A DNA stretch of 64,000 bases from Synechococcus sp. BSA11S (GCF_014224355.1 NZ_VNWP01000005.1:165207-229206); one strand, 5' to 3'. Positions 49,425-58,819 are shown, counted from the stretch's first letter. Notes: a model not told the origin generated them from the sequence alone. A program made the numbers and translations.

Positions 49425-51163
49425 CAGTAGTGGTTGCCCACCTTGCGGTGGTGCACGGCGGTGGTGGCCTCACTGTCGGCCACCGTGCCCTCCTCCACCT
49501 CGGCATAGATGATCCAGTGGTCGGGACCCTCCATCCGCTGGGCCACCCGGCAGCCCAGGAAGGCAAGCGCATCCCCCAGTACCGGGCCGCCGCTGGAGAC
49601 CCCATCGAGGGTGGCCACACCGGAGAATCGATCGGCCCCGGGGGGGAAGCGCTTGAGGAAGTGGCGCAGCAGCTCCTGGTGGTTGTCCTCACGCAGGATG
49701 TTGAGCACGAAGCGGTCGCCCACCTGCATCAGGGCTTCGATCGCCCGATCCTTGGCCACGGCGATCGAGAGCCCTGGCGGATCGAAGCTGGCCTGGCTCA
49801 CCCAGCTGGCCACCATGGCGCTGCTGCGCTCCCCCTGGCGGGCGGTCACGATGTAGAGCCCGCCGCTGAGGCGACCGAGGGCCTTGTCGAGGTCGCCATC
49901 GAGCGACTTCATCGCCGCGATCGTGCGGGCGCGGGTGAGCAGCTGGCCCAGGTCGGTGCCGGCCTCCTCGCAGCGCTGGTAGTCGTTGCCGTCGGGCACC
50001 TGGCGGATGCGCAGCGGCTGGAACGCCTCCTTCTGGCCGAGGGTCCGAAGCTGGGCGGCCACGCTGTCGACCGGTTGGTCGTTGCCGCCGTAGGCGTCGT
50101 AGACCGCCACCCATTGCTTGGGCTTCAGGGCGGCCAGCAGGGTGCCGATCGCTTGCTGCAGTTCAGGATCGGGCTTGGCCGGCCAGGTGGGCACCACCAC
50201 GGCGCTGGCCTCGCCCACCAGGGCCGCCAGTTCCTGGGGGTCTGTGGCGCGCAGGTCGACGAGCTGAACCTGCGCTTCAGCCTTGCCGATCCCGCGGGCG
50301 ATCGCCTGGCTGAGACGGTCGCAGAAGCCGTACTGGCTCACATAGCAGACAGCGGCATAGGTTTCGCCGGCACTGCGCTGGCTGCTCCACTCGCGGTAGT
50401 CCCCGGTCCAGAGGCCCAGATGGTCGCGCAGCAGGGGGCCATGGCCGGTGGCGATCATCCGGATCGGCGGCAGGGCGTCCATGCGCTTGAGGGCCTGCAG
50501 CACGCTGCGGGCATTGGGTCCCATCAGGCAGTCGTAGTAGAAGCGGAAATCGGGGGCGATCGCGCCGGGATCCACGTCGAAGATGTCGTCGCTGCAGTAG
50601 TGCAGCCCGAAGGCATCGCAGGTGTAGAGGATGCCGGTTCCGTGATCGAAGGAGAAGATCGTGTCGGGCCAGTGCAGGTTGGGGGCGCTCAGGAACTCGA
50701 AGCGGTGCTGCACGCCGCTGGATGGGTTGGTGCCCAGGTCGAGCTCCTCGCCGCTCTTCACGGCGCGGCTGCGGAAGGGCCGGTGCACCTGGTCGGCCAG
50801 GAACTGGATCGCCACCTTCGAGGCCACGATCTCGATCTCGGGGTTTCGCTCCAGCAGGTGGCCGATCAGGCCGCTGTGATCCGGCTCGGTGTGGGACACG
50901 ATCAGGTGATCGATCGCGAGCGGATCGATCTGCTCCTCGAGCAGGGGCAGCCAGGTGCCCGCGAACTTGAGGTGGCTGGTGTCGATCAGGGCGGTGCGCT
51001 CACCCCGCACCAGGAAGGCGTTGTAGGTGGTGCCGTTGCGCAGGCCGAACTCGATGTCGAAGCGGCTGCGGTCCCAGTCGAGCGAGCGGATCGTGGTGGT
51101 GTCAGGCCCGATCGCCTCGCACTGGAGCGAGAGGCGTTGAGGTGCAGCGGTGGCGACAGTCAT
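49424..51163 (-). CDS. flv3: Flavodiiron protein, Flv3 type
   Basis: A 579-residue flavodiiron protein with metallo-beta-lactamase, flavodoxin (AVCYVSQYGFCDRLSQAIARG) and flavin-reductase modules (MVASWVSQASFDPPGLSIAVAKDRAI). The di-iron ligands are intact (LIVSHTEPDHSGLIGHLL: H-x-E-x-D-H). I placed the start at ATG 51161-51163 since the upstream extension lacks family character. It forms with Flv1 the light-dependent oxygen photoreduction heterodimer acting as a Mehler-like electron sink. Confidence 0.92.
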   Translation of the reverse strand: MTVATAAPQRLSLQCEAIGPDTTTIRSLDWDRSRFDIEFGLRNGTTYNAFLVRGERTALIDTSHLKFAGTWLPLLEEQIDPLAIDHLIVSHTEPDHSGLIGHLLERNPEIEIVASKVAIQFLADQVHRPFRSRAVKSGEELDLGTNPSSGVQHRFEFLSAPNLHWPDTIFSFDHGTGILYTCDAFGLHYCSDDIFDVDPGAIAPDFRFYYDCLMGPNARSVLQALKRMDALPPIRMIATGHGPLLRDHLGLWTGDYREWSSQRSAGETYAAVCYVSQYGFCDRLSQAIARGIGKAEAQVQLVDLRATDPQELAALVGEASAVVVPTWPAKPDPELQQAIGTLLAALKPKQWVAVYDAYGGNDQPVDSVAAQLRTLGQKEAFQPLRIRQVPDGNDYQRCEEAGTDLGQLLTRARTIAAMKSLDGDLDKALGRLSGGLYIVTARQGERSSAMVASWVSQASFDPPGLSIAVAKDRAIEALMQVGDRFVLNILREDNHQELLRHFLKRFPPGADRFSGVATLDGVSSGGPVLGDALAFLGCRVAQRMEGPDHWIIYAEVEEGTVADSEATTAVHHRKVGNHY

Positions 51164-51548
51164 CGACGACGTCTGCGTGGGCAACAACTCTAGAAACGCC
51201 GTGGGGACTTTCTTGGCTCCACAGGCTCCCGGGGCCAGGCCAGGACGATTCGACAAACTGATGGCAGCCATCAGGGCGCGGCTGCGTCAGCAGGACGGTT
51301 CCACCACAGGGATGATCCAGCCGCATCGCTGACCATCACCGGAAGCAGAGGGTTGTCCCCGGCCAAGCCCGGTTGCCCGAACCCCACGGCCTGAGTCAGC
51401 TGTCCATGCACAGCCTGGAAGTCAGGCTGGATGGCTCGATTGATCACCGGCGCTGATTGCTGCGATCAAGGCTCCTGTGGTTCTGGGGGCTGGCAATCAG
51501 CCAAACGTGGGCATTTCCATCTAAAACTGCTGGCCACCTCTTCTGCAC
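51164..51548. other. Divergent promoter region, no gene seen
   Basis: About 385 bp between flv3 and the antiporter gene, likely holding both promoters. I saw no convincing operator or RNA gene. Confidence 0.5.
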
Positions 51549-52892
51549 TTGATGGATGTTTTGCCAGCGCTGCTGATGGAAATCGGCAGCCACCAGGTTG
51601 AAGTGGCTGAAACCCTGATCGGGGTTGGCCGGTTTCTCGTGATTTTCGTGGCGGCCCGCGCCATCGCCGAGCTGATGGTCCGCCTGCAGCTTCCCACCAT
51701 TCTGGGCGAACTGGTCGCCGGGGTCTTGATCGGGGTCTCCGGTCTGCACCTGGTGGTGCCCCCCGAGGCCCAGGCCCAGCTCAGTGGTGCGGTGCTCGGC
51801 CTGGTGGCGTCCCTGGCGGATGTGACCCCCGCCACCGTGGAATCGATCTACATCGAAACCTTCCCCAACCTCAAGGCGGTGTCCCAGATCGGCCTGTTCG
51901 CCCTGCTGTTCCTGACCGGCCTCGAGAGTGAACTCGGTGAACTGATGGCGGTGGGGGTCCAGGCCGGCTCCGTGGCGGTCACCGGCGTGGTGCTGCCCTT
52001 TGCCCTGGGAACCGCTGGCCTCTACTACTTCTTTCACGTGCCCTTCATTCCCGCCGTGTTCGCCGGGGCGGCCATGACCGCCACCTCGATCGGCATCACC
52101 GCCAGCGTCTTCGGCGAGCTCCAGTGGCTGAAGCGCAAGGAGGGGCAGATCGTGATCGGTGCTGCCGTTCTCGACGACATCCTCGGCATCGTGATCCTGG
52201 CGGTGGTGGTCTCCCTGGCAGGTGGCGGGGCCTTCAGCGTGGGTCCCATCCTCAAGCTCTGCACAGCGGCGGTGATCTTCGTAGCGGCGGCTCTGTTCCT
52301 CAGCCGCACCGCTGCCCCAGCCTTCGACTGGGTGGTGGACCGGCTCAAGGCCCCCGGCGACGTGGCGGTGGCCAGCTTCGTGGTGCTCACCCTCTGCTGC
52401 TTCGCTGCCCAGGCCATCGGCCTGGAAGCAGCGCTCGGCGCCTTCGCCGCCGGCCTCATCCTCAGCGCCTCGAAGCACACCCACGACATCGACACGGCCG
52501 TCAAGCCGCTGGTGGCCCTGTTCGCCACGGTGTTCTTTGTGCTGATCGGCACGGGCATGGACCTCTCGGTGCTCAACCCCTTCGATCCCGCCAACCGGGA
52601 AGGCCTGGTGGTGGCCCTCTTCCTGCTGGTGGTGGCCGTGGCCGGCAAGGTGGCGGCGGGCTGGACCTACAGCACCGAGGAACCCACCAATCGCCTCGTG
52701 GTGGGTCTGGGGATGATGCCCCGTGGTGAAGTGGGCCTGATCTTCCTGGGGCTCGGGACCCAGGCCGGCATTCTCACCCCATCCCTGGAGGCCGCGATCC
52801 TGCTGATGGTGATCGGCACCACCTTCCTGGCCCCGATCCTGCTGCGGCTGGTGATCGGTGGTCAGCAGGAGCCGGTGACCCAGCCCACCTGA
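51549..52892 (+). CDS. CPA2-type Na+/H+ antiporter (NhaS3-like)
   Basis: A 447-residue membrane protein with about 12-13 helices, resembling the CPA2 transporter of cyanobacterial NhaS3. Key blocks are LPTILGELVAGVLIGVSGL, LLFLTGLESELGELM, GAAMTATSIGITASVFGEL, VIGAAVLDDILGIVILAVVV (the conserved Asp-Asp pair) and VVGLGMMPRGEVGLIFLGLG. NhaS3 in Synechocystis is thylakoid-located and needed for Na+/H+ balance. The Met doublet (MMDVLPALL) makes the exact start uncertain by one codon. Confidence 0.88.
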   Translation: MMDVLPALLMEIGSHQVEVAETLIGVGRFLVIFVAARAIAELMVRLQLPTILGELVAGVLIGVSGLHLVVPPEAQAQLSGAVLGLVASLADVTPATVESIYIETFPNLKAVSQIGLFALLFLTGLESELGELMAVGVQAGSVAVTGVVLPFALGTAGLYYFFHVPFIPAVFAGAAMTATSIGITASVFGELQWLKRKEGQIVIGAAVLDDILGIVILAVVVSLAGGGAFSVGPILKLCTAAVIFVAAALFLSRTAAPAFDWVVDRLKAPGDVAVASFVVLTLCCFAAQAIGLEAALGAFAAGLILSASKHTHDIDTAVKPLVALFATVFFVLIGTGMDLSVLNPFDPANREGLVVALFLLVVAVAGKVAAGWTYSTEEPTNRLVVGLGMMPRGEVGLIFLGLGTQAGILTPSLEAAILLMVIGTTFLAPILLRLVIGGQQEPVTQPT

Positions 52893-52897
52893 GGCCC

Positions 52898-53764
52898 ATG
52901 GCCACGGGTTCCGTTTATGCGGGCCGGAGGGTCTGTCTCACCACGCTCCACGGCAAGGAGCGGGTTCTCGCTCGTCCCTTTTTTCATGGCCTGGGGGCCG
53001 AGCTGGTGGTCTGCGGTTGCGATACCGACCAGCTCGGCACCTTCAGCGGTGAGATCGAGCGTGCGGCAGACCCGCTGAGCACCTGCGTGCGTAAGGCAGC
53101 TCTTGGCCTTGAGGCCTCCGGCCTGCGGCTGGGTCTGGCCAGTGAGGGCAGCTTCGGCCCCCACCCGGCGATGCCCTTCCTGCCCGCGGGCCAGGAAGTG
53201 CTGGTGTTCCTGGATCAGGAACGCCAGCTCACCGTGGTGGAGCAGCTGCTCGACCTGCGCACCACCTTTTCGAGCCGAACGGTGGAGCCGGCGGACCTCA
53301 CCACCGCCGGGCTCAGCAACTGGTTGCAGCGGGTGCAGTTCCCAAGCCATGCCTTGATGGCCCGCCCGGCACCGCCGGGCGGCGGCCCCTGCCTCAAGGG
53401 GATCCGCACCGCCGCCGCCCTGGAGGATGCGATCAGGCGCTGCGCCGCCGGCTCAGCCGATGGCGCGGTGCAGCTGGACACCGATATGCGGGCCCACTGC
53501 AATCCCACCCGCATGGCCAGCATCCGCCGGCTCGGCTTCCAGCTGGTGCGGCGGTTGCGGCAGCAGTGCCAGGCCTGCGGTTCTCCAGGCTGGGGGCGAA
53601 CTGAGACCATCGCCGGGTTGCCCTGCCGCAGTTGTGGTACGGCCACGCCGTTGGTTGCTCAGGAGCGCTTGGGGTGTTCATCCTGCGGCCATACCGAAAT
53701 CAAGCCACGGCGGGATGGCCGGCGAGAGGCTGATCCGATGCACTGCCCCTGGTGCAATCCCTGA
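52898..53764 (+). CDS. DUF6671-like protein with zinc ribbons
   Basis: A 288-residue protein. The first half is globular (RRVCLTTLHGKERVLARPFFHGLGAELVVCGCDTDQLGTFSGEI) and the middle carries HCNPTRMASIRRLGFQLVRRLRQQC. The C-terminus holds Cys pairs CQACGSPGWG, CRSCG, CSSCG and CPWCN, suggesting two treble-clef zinc ribbons. DUF6671 proteins of this type are common in cyanobacteria but unstudied. It starts 6 bp after the antiporter stop and may be cotranscribed. Confidence 0.78.
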   Translation: MATGSVYAGRRVCLTTLHGKERVLARPFFHGLGAELVVCGCDTDQLGTFSGEIERAADPLSTCVRKAALGLEASGLRLGLASEGSFGPHPAMPFLPAGQEVLVFLDQERQLTVVEQLLDLRTTFSSRTVEPADLTTAGLSNWLQRVQFPSHALMARPAPPGGGPCLKGIRTAAALEDAIRRCAAGSADGAVQLDTDMRAHCNPTRMASIRRLGFQLVRRLRQQCQACGSPGWGRTETIAGLPCRSCGTATPLVAQERLGCSSCGHTEIKPRRDGRREADPMHCPWCNP

Positions 53765-54270
53765 ACGGAGTGTCTGGCGGGGCCGGGATCTCCAGGATCA
53801 GTGGTTCGGGCCGGTTGGTTGGAGTAACTCAGAACAAAACGACTCACTCTGCTGTTGGGGCCACCACAGCACTTCGCGCTGATCACACTGCCTTATGCAT
53901 CCAATCTGAGATGCTGTAGGCCTCAATGGACGCATTTCGGCAGTCAGGCCTTAGGCTTTGCGGACTCAATTCCAGGCCAAATTCTCTCCCGTAATTTGAG
54001 GACTAGGGGTTTATTTCCGGGCTTCCAGTGGCCCACTCATCACGGTTGACTTGATTTTCGATCAGCGGATCTTTTCCCCTCCTCTGTGATCCTGCTGGTC
54101 AGGCCATCTTCACTCTCTTGCTCACCTCACCGTGCTGATGACTCCGTCTCTGGCCCGTTCCCCTCCACCAGGAGGATCTGGGTTCCAGCTTTCCGCCTCA
54201 TTCCTGGACCAAAGGCAGCGTTCTGTCTGCCATTGGTTTTTCTCCTTCAAGCCCACCTAGAGGATCAAAG
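53765..54270 (+). promoter_or_regulatory. Long leader region before sbtA
   Basis: A 506-bp gap without a credible gene, AT-richer than its surroundings. Inorganic-carbon-responsive promoters of sbtA in other cyanobacteria are controlled by LysR-type CcmR/CmpR; I did not find a clear operator. It probably holds the sbtA promoter and a long 5' UTR. Confidence 0.4.
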
Positions 54271-55269
54271 GTGTCCGACTTTTTCACGCTCTTTCTCAAG
54301 CAGGTTCAGTCTCCAACGCTAGGCTTCCTGATCGGTGGCATCGTCGTGGCCGCCCTGGGAAGCCAACTGAAAATTCCGGATTCGATCTACAAGTTCATCA
54401 CCTTCTTTCTGCTGCTGAAGGTTGGATTGAGTGGCGGCATCGCCATTCGTAAGTCCAACCTGACTGAGCTGCTTCTGCCGGCCCTGGCGGCGGTGGTGCT
54501 AGGCATCCTCATCGTGCTGATCGCTCGGTTCACTCTGGCGAAACTATCTGGCATCCGATTCGTCGATGCTGTGGCCACGGGTGGTCTGTTCGGAGCCGTG
54601 AGTGGTTCCACTCTTGCCGCCGTTCTTCCCCAGTTGGATTCAGCAGGCATCGAGTACGAAGCCTGGAGCGCCGCCCTGTACCCCTTCATGGACATCCCTG
54701 CGCTGGTGACAGCGATTGTGGTGGCGAGCATCTATACAGGGCAACAGGCTGGCAGCTCATCTGACAAAGTTGAGATCTGGACGATTATCAAGGAGAGTCT
54801 GCAGAGTTCAGCGGTTACGGCGTTGCTGCTTGGCGTTGCTCTTGGCGTTGCCACCAAGCCTGAGCCTGTGTATGAGAGCTTTTTCAATCCGCTGTTCCGG
54901 GGCTTCCTCTCGATTCTGATGATCATCATGGGGATGGAGGCCGCCCAGCGTATGAATGAGCTGCGCAAGGTTGCCCAGTGGTTTGCCATCTATGGCTTTT
55001 TTGCACCGATCCTGCATGGCTTCCTGGCCTTCGGGATGGGCCTGGTGATTCACAAGATCACCGGCTTCAGCATCGGTGGTGCTGTGGTGCTGGCTGTGAT
55101 CGCTGCCTCCAGCTCTGACATCTCGGGCCCGCCCACCCTTCGTGCAGCCATTCCCTCGGCGAATCCTTCTTCCTACATTGGTTCTTCCACCGCCATCGGA
55201 ACTCCAGTGGCGATCGCCATCTGCATCCCGCTCTTCATCGGGATTGCCCAATCCATGCTTGGTGCGTAA
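54271..55269 (+). CDS. sbtA: Sodium-dependent bicarbonate transporter
   Basis: A 332-residue SbtA, starting at a GTG. It has about ten helices in two inverted halves; characteristic parts are FITFFLLLKVGLSGGIAIRKSNL, ATGGLFGAVSGSTLAAVLPQLDSAGIEYEAWSAALYPFMDIPAL and VIAASSSDISGPPTLRAAIPSANPSSYIGSSTAIGTPVAIAIC. It imports HCO3- with Na+ at the plasma membrane, feeding the carboxysome. The adjacent sbtB encodes its regulator. Expression is normally induced by low CO2. Confidence 0.97.
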   Translation: MSDFFTLFLKQVQSPTLGFLIGGIVVAALGSQLKIPDSIYKFITFFLLLKVGLSGGIAIRKSNLTELLLPALAAVVLGILIVLIARFTLAKLSGIRFVDAVATGGLFGAVSGSTLAAVLPQLDSAGIEYEAWSAALYPFMDIPALVTAIVVASIYTGQQAGSSSDKVEIWTIIKESLQSSAVTALLLGVALGVATKPEPVYESFFNPLFRGFLSILMIIMGMEAAQRMNELRKVAQWFAIYGFFAPILHGFLAFGMGLVIHKITGFSIGGAVVLAVIAASSSDISGPPTLRAAIPSANPSSYIGSSTAIGTPVAIAICIPLFIGIAQSMLGA

Positions 55270-55317
55270 GCTTGCTCGCCCAGTTGTTCATTCATCTTTC
55301 ACTCAGAGGCCACCATC

Positions 55318-55632
55318 ATGAGCCAGCAAGTCTGGAAGCTCATCATCATCACAGAAGAGATTCTGCTCAAGAAAATCGCCAAGATCATCAAGGAGGCTGG
55401 CGCCAGCGGCTACACCGTTCTGGCGGCGGCAGGCCAAGGCAGCCGAAATGTCCGCTCCACGGGCGAGCCGAGTGTGTCCCACGCCTTTTCCAATATCAAA
55501 TTTGAGGTGTTGACGTCGTCCCGTGAGTTGGCTGATCAGATCCAGGAGAAGGTGGTGGAGAAATACTTTGAAGATTACTCGTGTATCACCTACATCTCTA
55601 CGGTGGAAGCACTTCGGGCGCACAAGTTCTGA
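55318..55632 (+). CDS. sbtB: PII-like regulator of SbtA
   Basis: A 104-residue PII-fold protein, [41 protein letters not shown] and [40 protein letters not shown]. The T-loop lies around residues 38-55. Unlike Synechocystis SbtB, the C-terminus (VEALRAHKF) has no CGPxGC redox loop, as in the Cyanobium-type proteins. SbtB binds adenine nucleotides and trimerises onto SbtA, gating bicarbonate uptake. It is 48 bp after sbtA and surely cotranscribed. Confidence 0.95.
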   Translation: MSQQVWKLIIITEEILLKKIAKIIKEAGASGYTVLAAAGQGSRNVRSTGEPSVSHAFSNIKFEVLTSSRELADQIQEKVVEKYFEDYSCITYISTVEALRAHKF

Positions 55633-55714
55633 TCTTGCCCCACCAGGCCTGATCTGATTCGATTCCCGGTTGTGTACCCATCCATGGCCGGGATTTTCCC
55701 GTCCGCGTGACCCA

Positions 55715-55745
55715 AGAAAAAGCCCCGGCGCTGGGGCCGGGGCTT
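55715..55745 (-). terminator. Terminator of hsp20
   Basis: Stem AAGCCCCGG / CCGGGGCTT with an 8-base loop, followed on the complement by TTTCTTGG. It lies about 55 bp after the hsp20 stop and could also serve the convergent sbtB transcript. Confidence 0.75.
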
Positions 55746-55800
55746 GGGTCCTCTTGTCTCGATCAACGCCTTGGGCGTTGCTCTCAGCTCTCCGGTGTGA

Positions 55801-56208
55801 TCAGCTCTCCACCTTCACCACCACAGTGCTGTGGGTCTGGGCTTTGGGGGCCGTCACGGTGAGCAGGCCGTCGCGGTAGCGGGCTTCGATCCCCTCCCGC
55901 TGCAGGCCCATGGCAAACCGGAAACTGCGGCTCCAGGTGCCATAGCGGAATTCGCTGTGGATGGGACCACCTTCCTTGGCGTCGTCACTGCCGCTGCTGG
56001 TCTGGGAGCGGCGCTCGGCGCTGATCAGCAGGGAGCGGTCGGTGGCTTTCACTTCGATCGAGTCTTTGTCGACGCCGGGCAGTTCGAGCACGACCTCGTA
56101 GGCCTGATCGGTTTCATGCACTTCGGCAGCTGGTACACGCTCGGCCTGGTTGACCTGTTGCTCCAGACGCTCGAGCAGATCAAAGGGGGAATGGCGCAGG
56201 GTCAGCAT
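55801..56208 (-). CDS. Small heat shock protein, Hsp20 family
   Basis: A 135-residue alpha-crystallin-type chaperone. The conserved core reads VHETDQAYEVVLELPGVDKDSIEVKATDRSLLISAER, then FRYGTWSRSFRFAMGLQREGIEARYRDGLLTVTAPK with the A-x-x-x-G-L-L-T-V signature. It holds unfolded proteins in an ATP-independent way, in the cytoplasm or at thylakoids. The ATG at 56206-56208 fits; the upstream frame start is unlikely. The C-terminal I-x-I motif is weak (VVVKVES). Confidence 0.92.
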   Translation of the reverse strand: MLTLRHSPFDLLERLEQQVNQAERVPAAEVHETDQAYEVVLELPGVDKDSIEVKATDRSLLISAERRSQTSSGSDDAKEGGPIHSEFRYGTWSRSFRFAMGLQREGIEARYRDGLLTVTAPKAQTHSTVVVKVES

Positions 56209-56340
56209 GGTGGTGTCCTTCACTAATGAGAGTTCCGGGTGGTTCCGGATCACCCGCATAGCCAATGTGGATGATCCAAATGAGATCAAGGGATGAAGAA
56301 ACCGTCCGGTTCGGTACGGTCTACCCCCAGAAGTCGGTCT

Positions 56341-56943
56341 CTACACCAGGGCTGGAGGGAGAACCGGCAAGGGTGCTTCCGGCAGCCACCACCAGTTGGA
56401 GAAGGCGGCCGCCTGGCCGCGGTCGCGCCCCTGGAGATCGCGCAGGGTCCAGAGGCGGGCGCCGCTGATCACGAAGCGGCGGCCGTGGCTGTCGATGCGG
56501 ATGCCGGTGTAGCCGCTGATCGCTTCCTGGGCCCGGGCGCTGGCCAGCAGGCGGGCGCGGCCGGATCGCTCGGCGGGCTCGGCTGTGAGCCGGGAGGGCA
56601 TGCCCACCATCTCAGCCCAGGGGCGGTGCCAGAGCACCAGGGCGGCGCGGTTGGCGTAGATCAGCCGGGGGTCGTGGTCGAGGCGCTCAGCGTTGCCGTC
56701 GTGGGCGAGCACCACGGTGGAGGCGGCAAACAGCTCCTGAGCCCGCTGACGGGCAGCGCCCTTTGAGGGCTCTGGGCAGCCTGGGGAGCACAGCCAGCTG
56801 GAGCTGGAGGTGGTGGTGGCGGCGATCAGGGGCCGGCCGAACGCCCGCTGGTGGGAGTGTTGCAGCCAGGTGGCCTGCTCGATCGCTCCGGGGCTGAGCC
56901 AGGGGGCTTCGCCGGGGGGTGAGCCGGGCTCAGTCACCGGCAT
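56341..56943 (-). CDS. MEKHLA domain protein
   Basis: A 200-residue protein matching the MEKHLA domain, a PAS-like module also found in plant HD-ZIP III proteins and in cyanobacteria. Blocks: QHSHQRAFGRPLIA, AAPFAASTVVLAHDG-like FAASTVVLAHDGNAERLDHDPRLIYANRAALVLWHRPWAEMVGMPSRLTAEP, and YTGIRIDSHGRRFVISGARLWTLRD. The start is placed at ATG 56943; it overlaps the stop of the SWIM gene by 14 bp. It may sense a small ligand or light/redox state, which is an inference. Confidence 0.85.
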   Translation of the reverse strand: MPVTEPGSPPGEAPWLSPGAIEQATWLQHSHQRAFGRPLIAATTTSSSSWLCSPGCPEPSKGAARQRAQELFAASTVVLAHDGNAERLDHDPRLIYANRAALVLWHRPWAEMVGMPSRLTAEPAERSGRARLLASARAQEAISGYTGIRIDSHGRRFVISGARLWTLRDLQGRDRGQAAAFSNWWWLPEAPLPVLPPALV

Positions 56944-57829
56944 CGGCACTGCCGCCTCCCATCGCCTGGGCCAGGGCAAGCTGGCTGACCCGGCCGGCCT
57001 GGGCCTGAAGCAGGCTCAGGAAACGGTGGTTGGCCTCGGGGAACAGAGGTTCGGTGGCCAGGGGCAGCTCGCCGGCTTCATCGAGCCCGGTCTCTCCCTC
57101 CATGGCCGGGGTGATCACCACCAGATCCGGATCGAGCGCTGAGGTGTACGACCACCAGCGGCTCGGGTCGCTCACGGCGGGGTGGACGGGGTGCGGCACG
57201 TGGGCGGCGGCCCGGCGCTGGCCGCTGGCGGCTGCAGCCAGCTGCTTGCGTCGGCGTTTGGCCAGGTCGGCCAGCAGCTGATCGCGGGAGCGTCCGCGCA
57301 GCTGGAAGAGCACGAAGGGGTCTTCGCTGAAGCGATCACCCATCAGGTAGTAGACGGCGCTGACGTGCTTGCAGGGGTTGGCTTTGTCGGGGCAGCTGCA
57401 CTCGCTGCGCACTTCCTGCAGCTTGAAGGGAAACAGGCGGCGGCCGCTGGCGGCGAAGGCGCGCTCGATGTCCTGGGGCATCTGGCCGGCCAGCAGCTGC
57501 GCCGACCAGCGGGCCTTCTGGCCGAGGGCCTCGAGCACGTAGCCCCAGTCGTCGTCGCTGAGGACATCCAGCCAGAGCTTCACCTTGTAGGGATCGGCCT
57601 CGGTGCCCTGCACGCGGGCATGCACCCGCCGCCCCTCGAAGCGGATCGAGAGCACGTTGCCCTCGCGCACGTACGACCAGGCGCGCTCGAGACGTTTCTT
57701 GTAGCGGTAGGAGTTGATCAGCTCCATCCACTGCTCCACCCACCAGGGCTGTTGCCCCAGGCCCTGCTGGCCCAGCTGGGTGGTGATCGGGCTGCCGCCG
57801 AAGGCAAGGCCGGTGCCGGAGTTGGTCAT
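56930..57829 (-). CDS. SWIM zinc-finger protein
   Basis: A 299-residue protein beginning MTNSGTGLAFGGSPITTQLG. The SWIM finger is C144-x-C146-x(6)-C153-x-H155 in SECSCPDKANPCKHVSAVYYLMG. Upstream is WSYVREGNVLSIRFEGRRVHARVQGTEADPYKVKLWLDVLSD, typical of the SWIM-domain protein that partners SNF2-type helicases in cyanobacteria, although no helicase is seen here. The finger is thought to bind DNA or protein. The start is ATG 57829, since the extension to 58597 has shadow composition. Confidence 0.9.
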   Translation of the reverse strand: MTNSGTGLAFGGSPITTQLGQQGLGQQPWWVEQWMELINSYRYKKRLERAWSYVREGNVLSIRFEGRRVHARVQGTEADPYKVKLWLDVLSDDDWGYVLEALGQKARWSAQLLAGQMPQDIERAFAASGRRLFPFKLQEVRSECSCPDKANPCKHVSAVYYLMGDRFSEDPFVLFQLRGRSRDQLLADLAKRRRKQLAAAASGQRRAAAHVPHPVHPAVSDPSRWWSYTSALDPDLVVITPAMEGETGLDEAGELPLATEPLFPEANHRFLSLLQAQAGRVSQLALAQAMGGGSADAGD

Positions 57830-57910
57830 GGAGAAAGTATGCCGAGTCGGGGGATCCCCGGACGCCGCACGCCTGTCCCCGCCAGGCTGAAGCGGTGCTG
57901 CTGACTGAGC

Positions 57911-58813
57911 GTGGCCCGTCCTGCCGAGCGCCTGGCCGCCAATGTGGCTGGTCCTTTCTACGTGGATGCCAGCTGCATCGACTGTGGCACCTGCTGGCAG
58001 TTCGATCCTGCTCACTTCGCCCCCACCGGCAGCACATCGCACGTGCGGGCCCAGCCGGCCGGGAAGACGGAGACCCGCGCAGCGTTGCTGGCGCTGCAGG
58101 CCTGTCCGGTGGCGGCGATCGGCGCCACCCGGGAGCTGCTGGAGCAGACGACCGCCGACGGCTTCCCGGCGCTGGTGGCGAGCAGGCTTGAGGGCAACGT
58201 GCACTACTGCGGCTGGGCATCGCGCCGGAGCTTCGGGGCCAGCAGCTGGCTGATCACCCGCCGCCGCAGCGATGGCCGCGCCAACAACGTGCTGATCGAC
58301 TCCCCGCGCTGGAGCGCCCCCCTGGCCCGCCGGATCGACGCCCTGGGAGGCGTGAGCCGCATCCTGCTCAGCCACCGCGATGATGTGGCCGACCACGCCG
58401 CCTGGGCCAGGCACTTCGGGGCCGAGCGCTGGATCCACAGCGCTGATGCCGATGCGGCACCGCAGGCGGAGCATCGTTTCGAGGGCTCGAACCCCCTGGC
58501 GCTTGACGATGACCTGCTGGTGGTGCCGGTGCCAGGGCATACGGCCGGCTCCGTGGCGGTGCTGTTCGCCGGGCAGGTGCTGTTCAGCGGCGACCATCTC
58601 TGGTGGGGCGTGGATCCGCCGGGGGTGATGGCCTCACGGCGGGTCTGCTGGTGGAACTGGGACGAGCAACTGCGATCCGTGGAGCGGTTGCTGGAGTTCG
58701 ACGTGCGCTGGCTGCTCCCCGGCCATGGCCGCTGGCATGCGTTGGCGGCAGGGGAATGGCGCCGGGAGCTGGAGCAGATGCTGGCGCGGGAGGGACAGGG
58801 CGGGGAACTCTGA
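57911..58813 (+). CDS. Ferredoxin-metallo-beta-lactamase fusion protein
   Basis: A 300-residue fusion. Residues 17-70 form a ferredoxin-like module (C22-x2-C25-x2-C28 and C65-P) able to hold a [4Fe-4S] cluster. The rest is a metallo-beta-lactamase fold with ILLSHRDDVADH, PVPGHTAGSVAVLFAGQVLFSGDHLW and LLPGHGRW. The zinc motif is degenerate, HxDxxxDH in place of HxHxDH. Such proteins occur in cyanobacteria and plants; the reaction is unknown, perhaps a redox-linked hydrolase. The integron integrase begins 6 bp after its stop. Confidence 0.85.
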   Translation: MARPAERLAANVAGPFYVDASCIDCGTCWQFDPAHFAPTGSTSHVRAQPAGKTETRAALLALQACPVAAIGATRELLEQTTADGFPALVASRLEGNVHYCGWASRRSFGASSWLITRRRSDGRANNVLIDSPRWSAPLARRIDALGGVSRILLSHRDDVADHAAWARHFGAERWIHSADADAAPQAEHRFEGSNPLALDDDLLVVPVPGHTAGSVAVLFAGQVLFSGDHLWWGVDPPGVMASRRVCWWNWDEQLRSVERLLEFDVRWLLPGHGRWHALAAGEWRRELEQMLAREGQGGEL

Positions 58814-58819
58814 AGGTGG

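Noticed and set aside
55210..55217. GCGATCGC octamer
   Set aside because: A HIP1 site, common in cyanobacterial genomes; a single copy inside sbtA carries no specific meaning.
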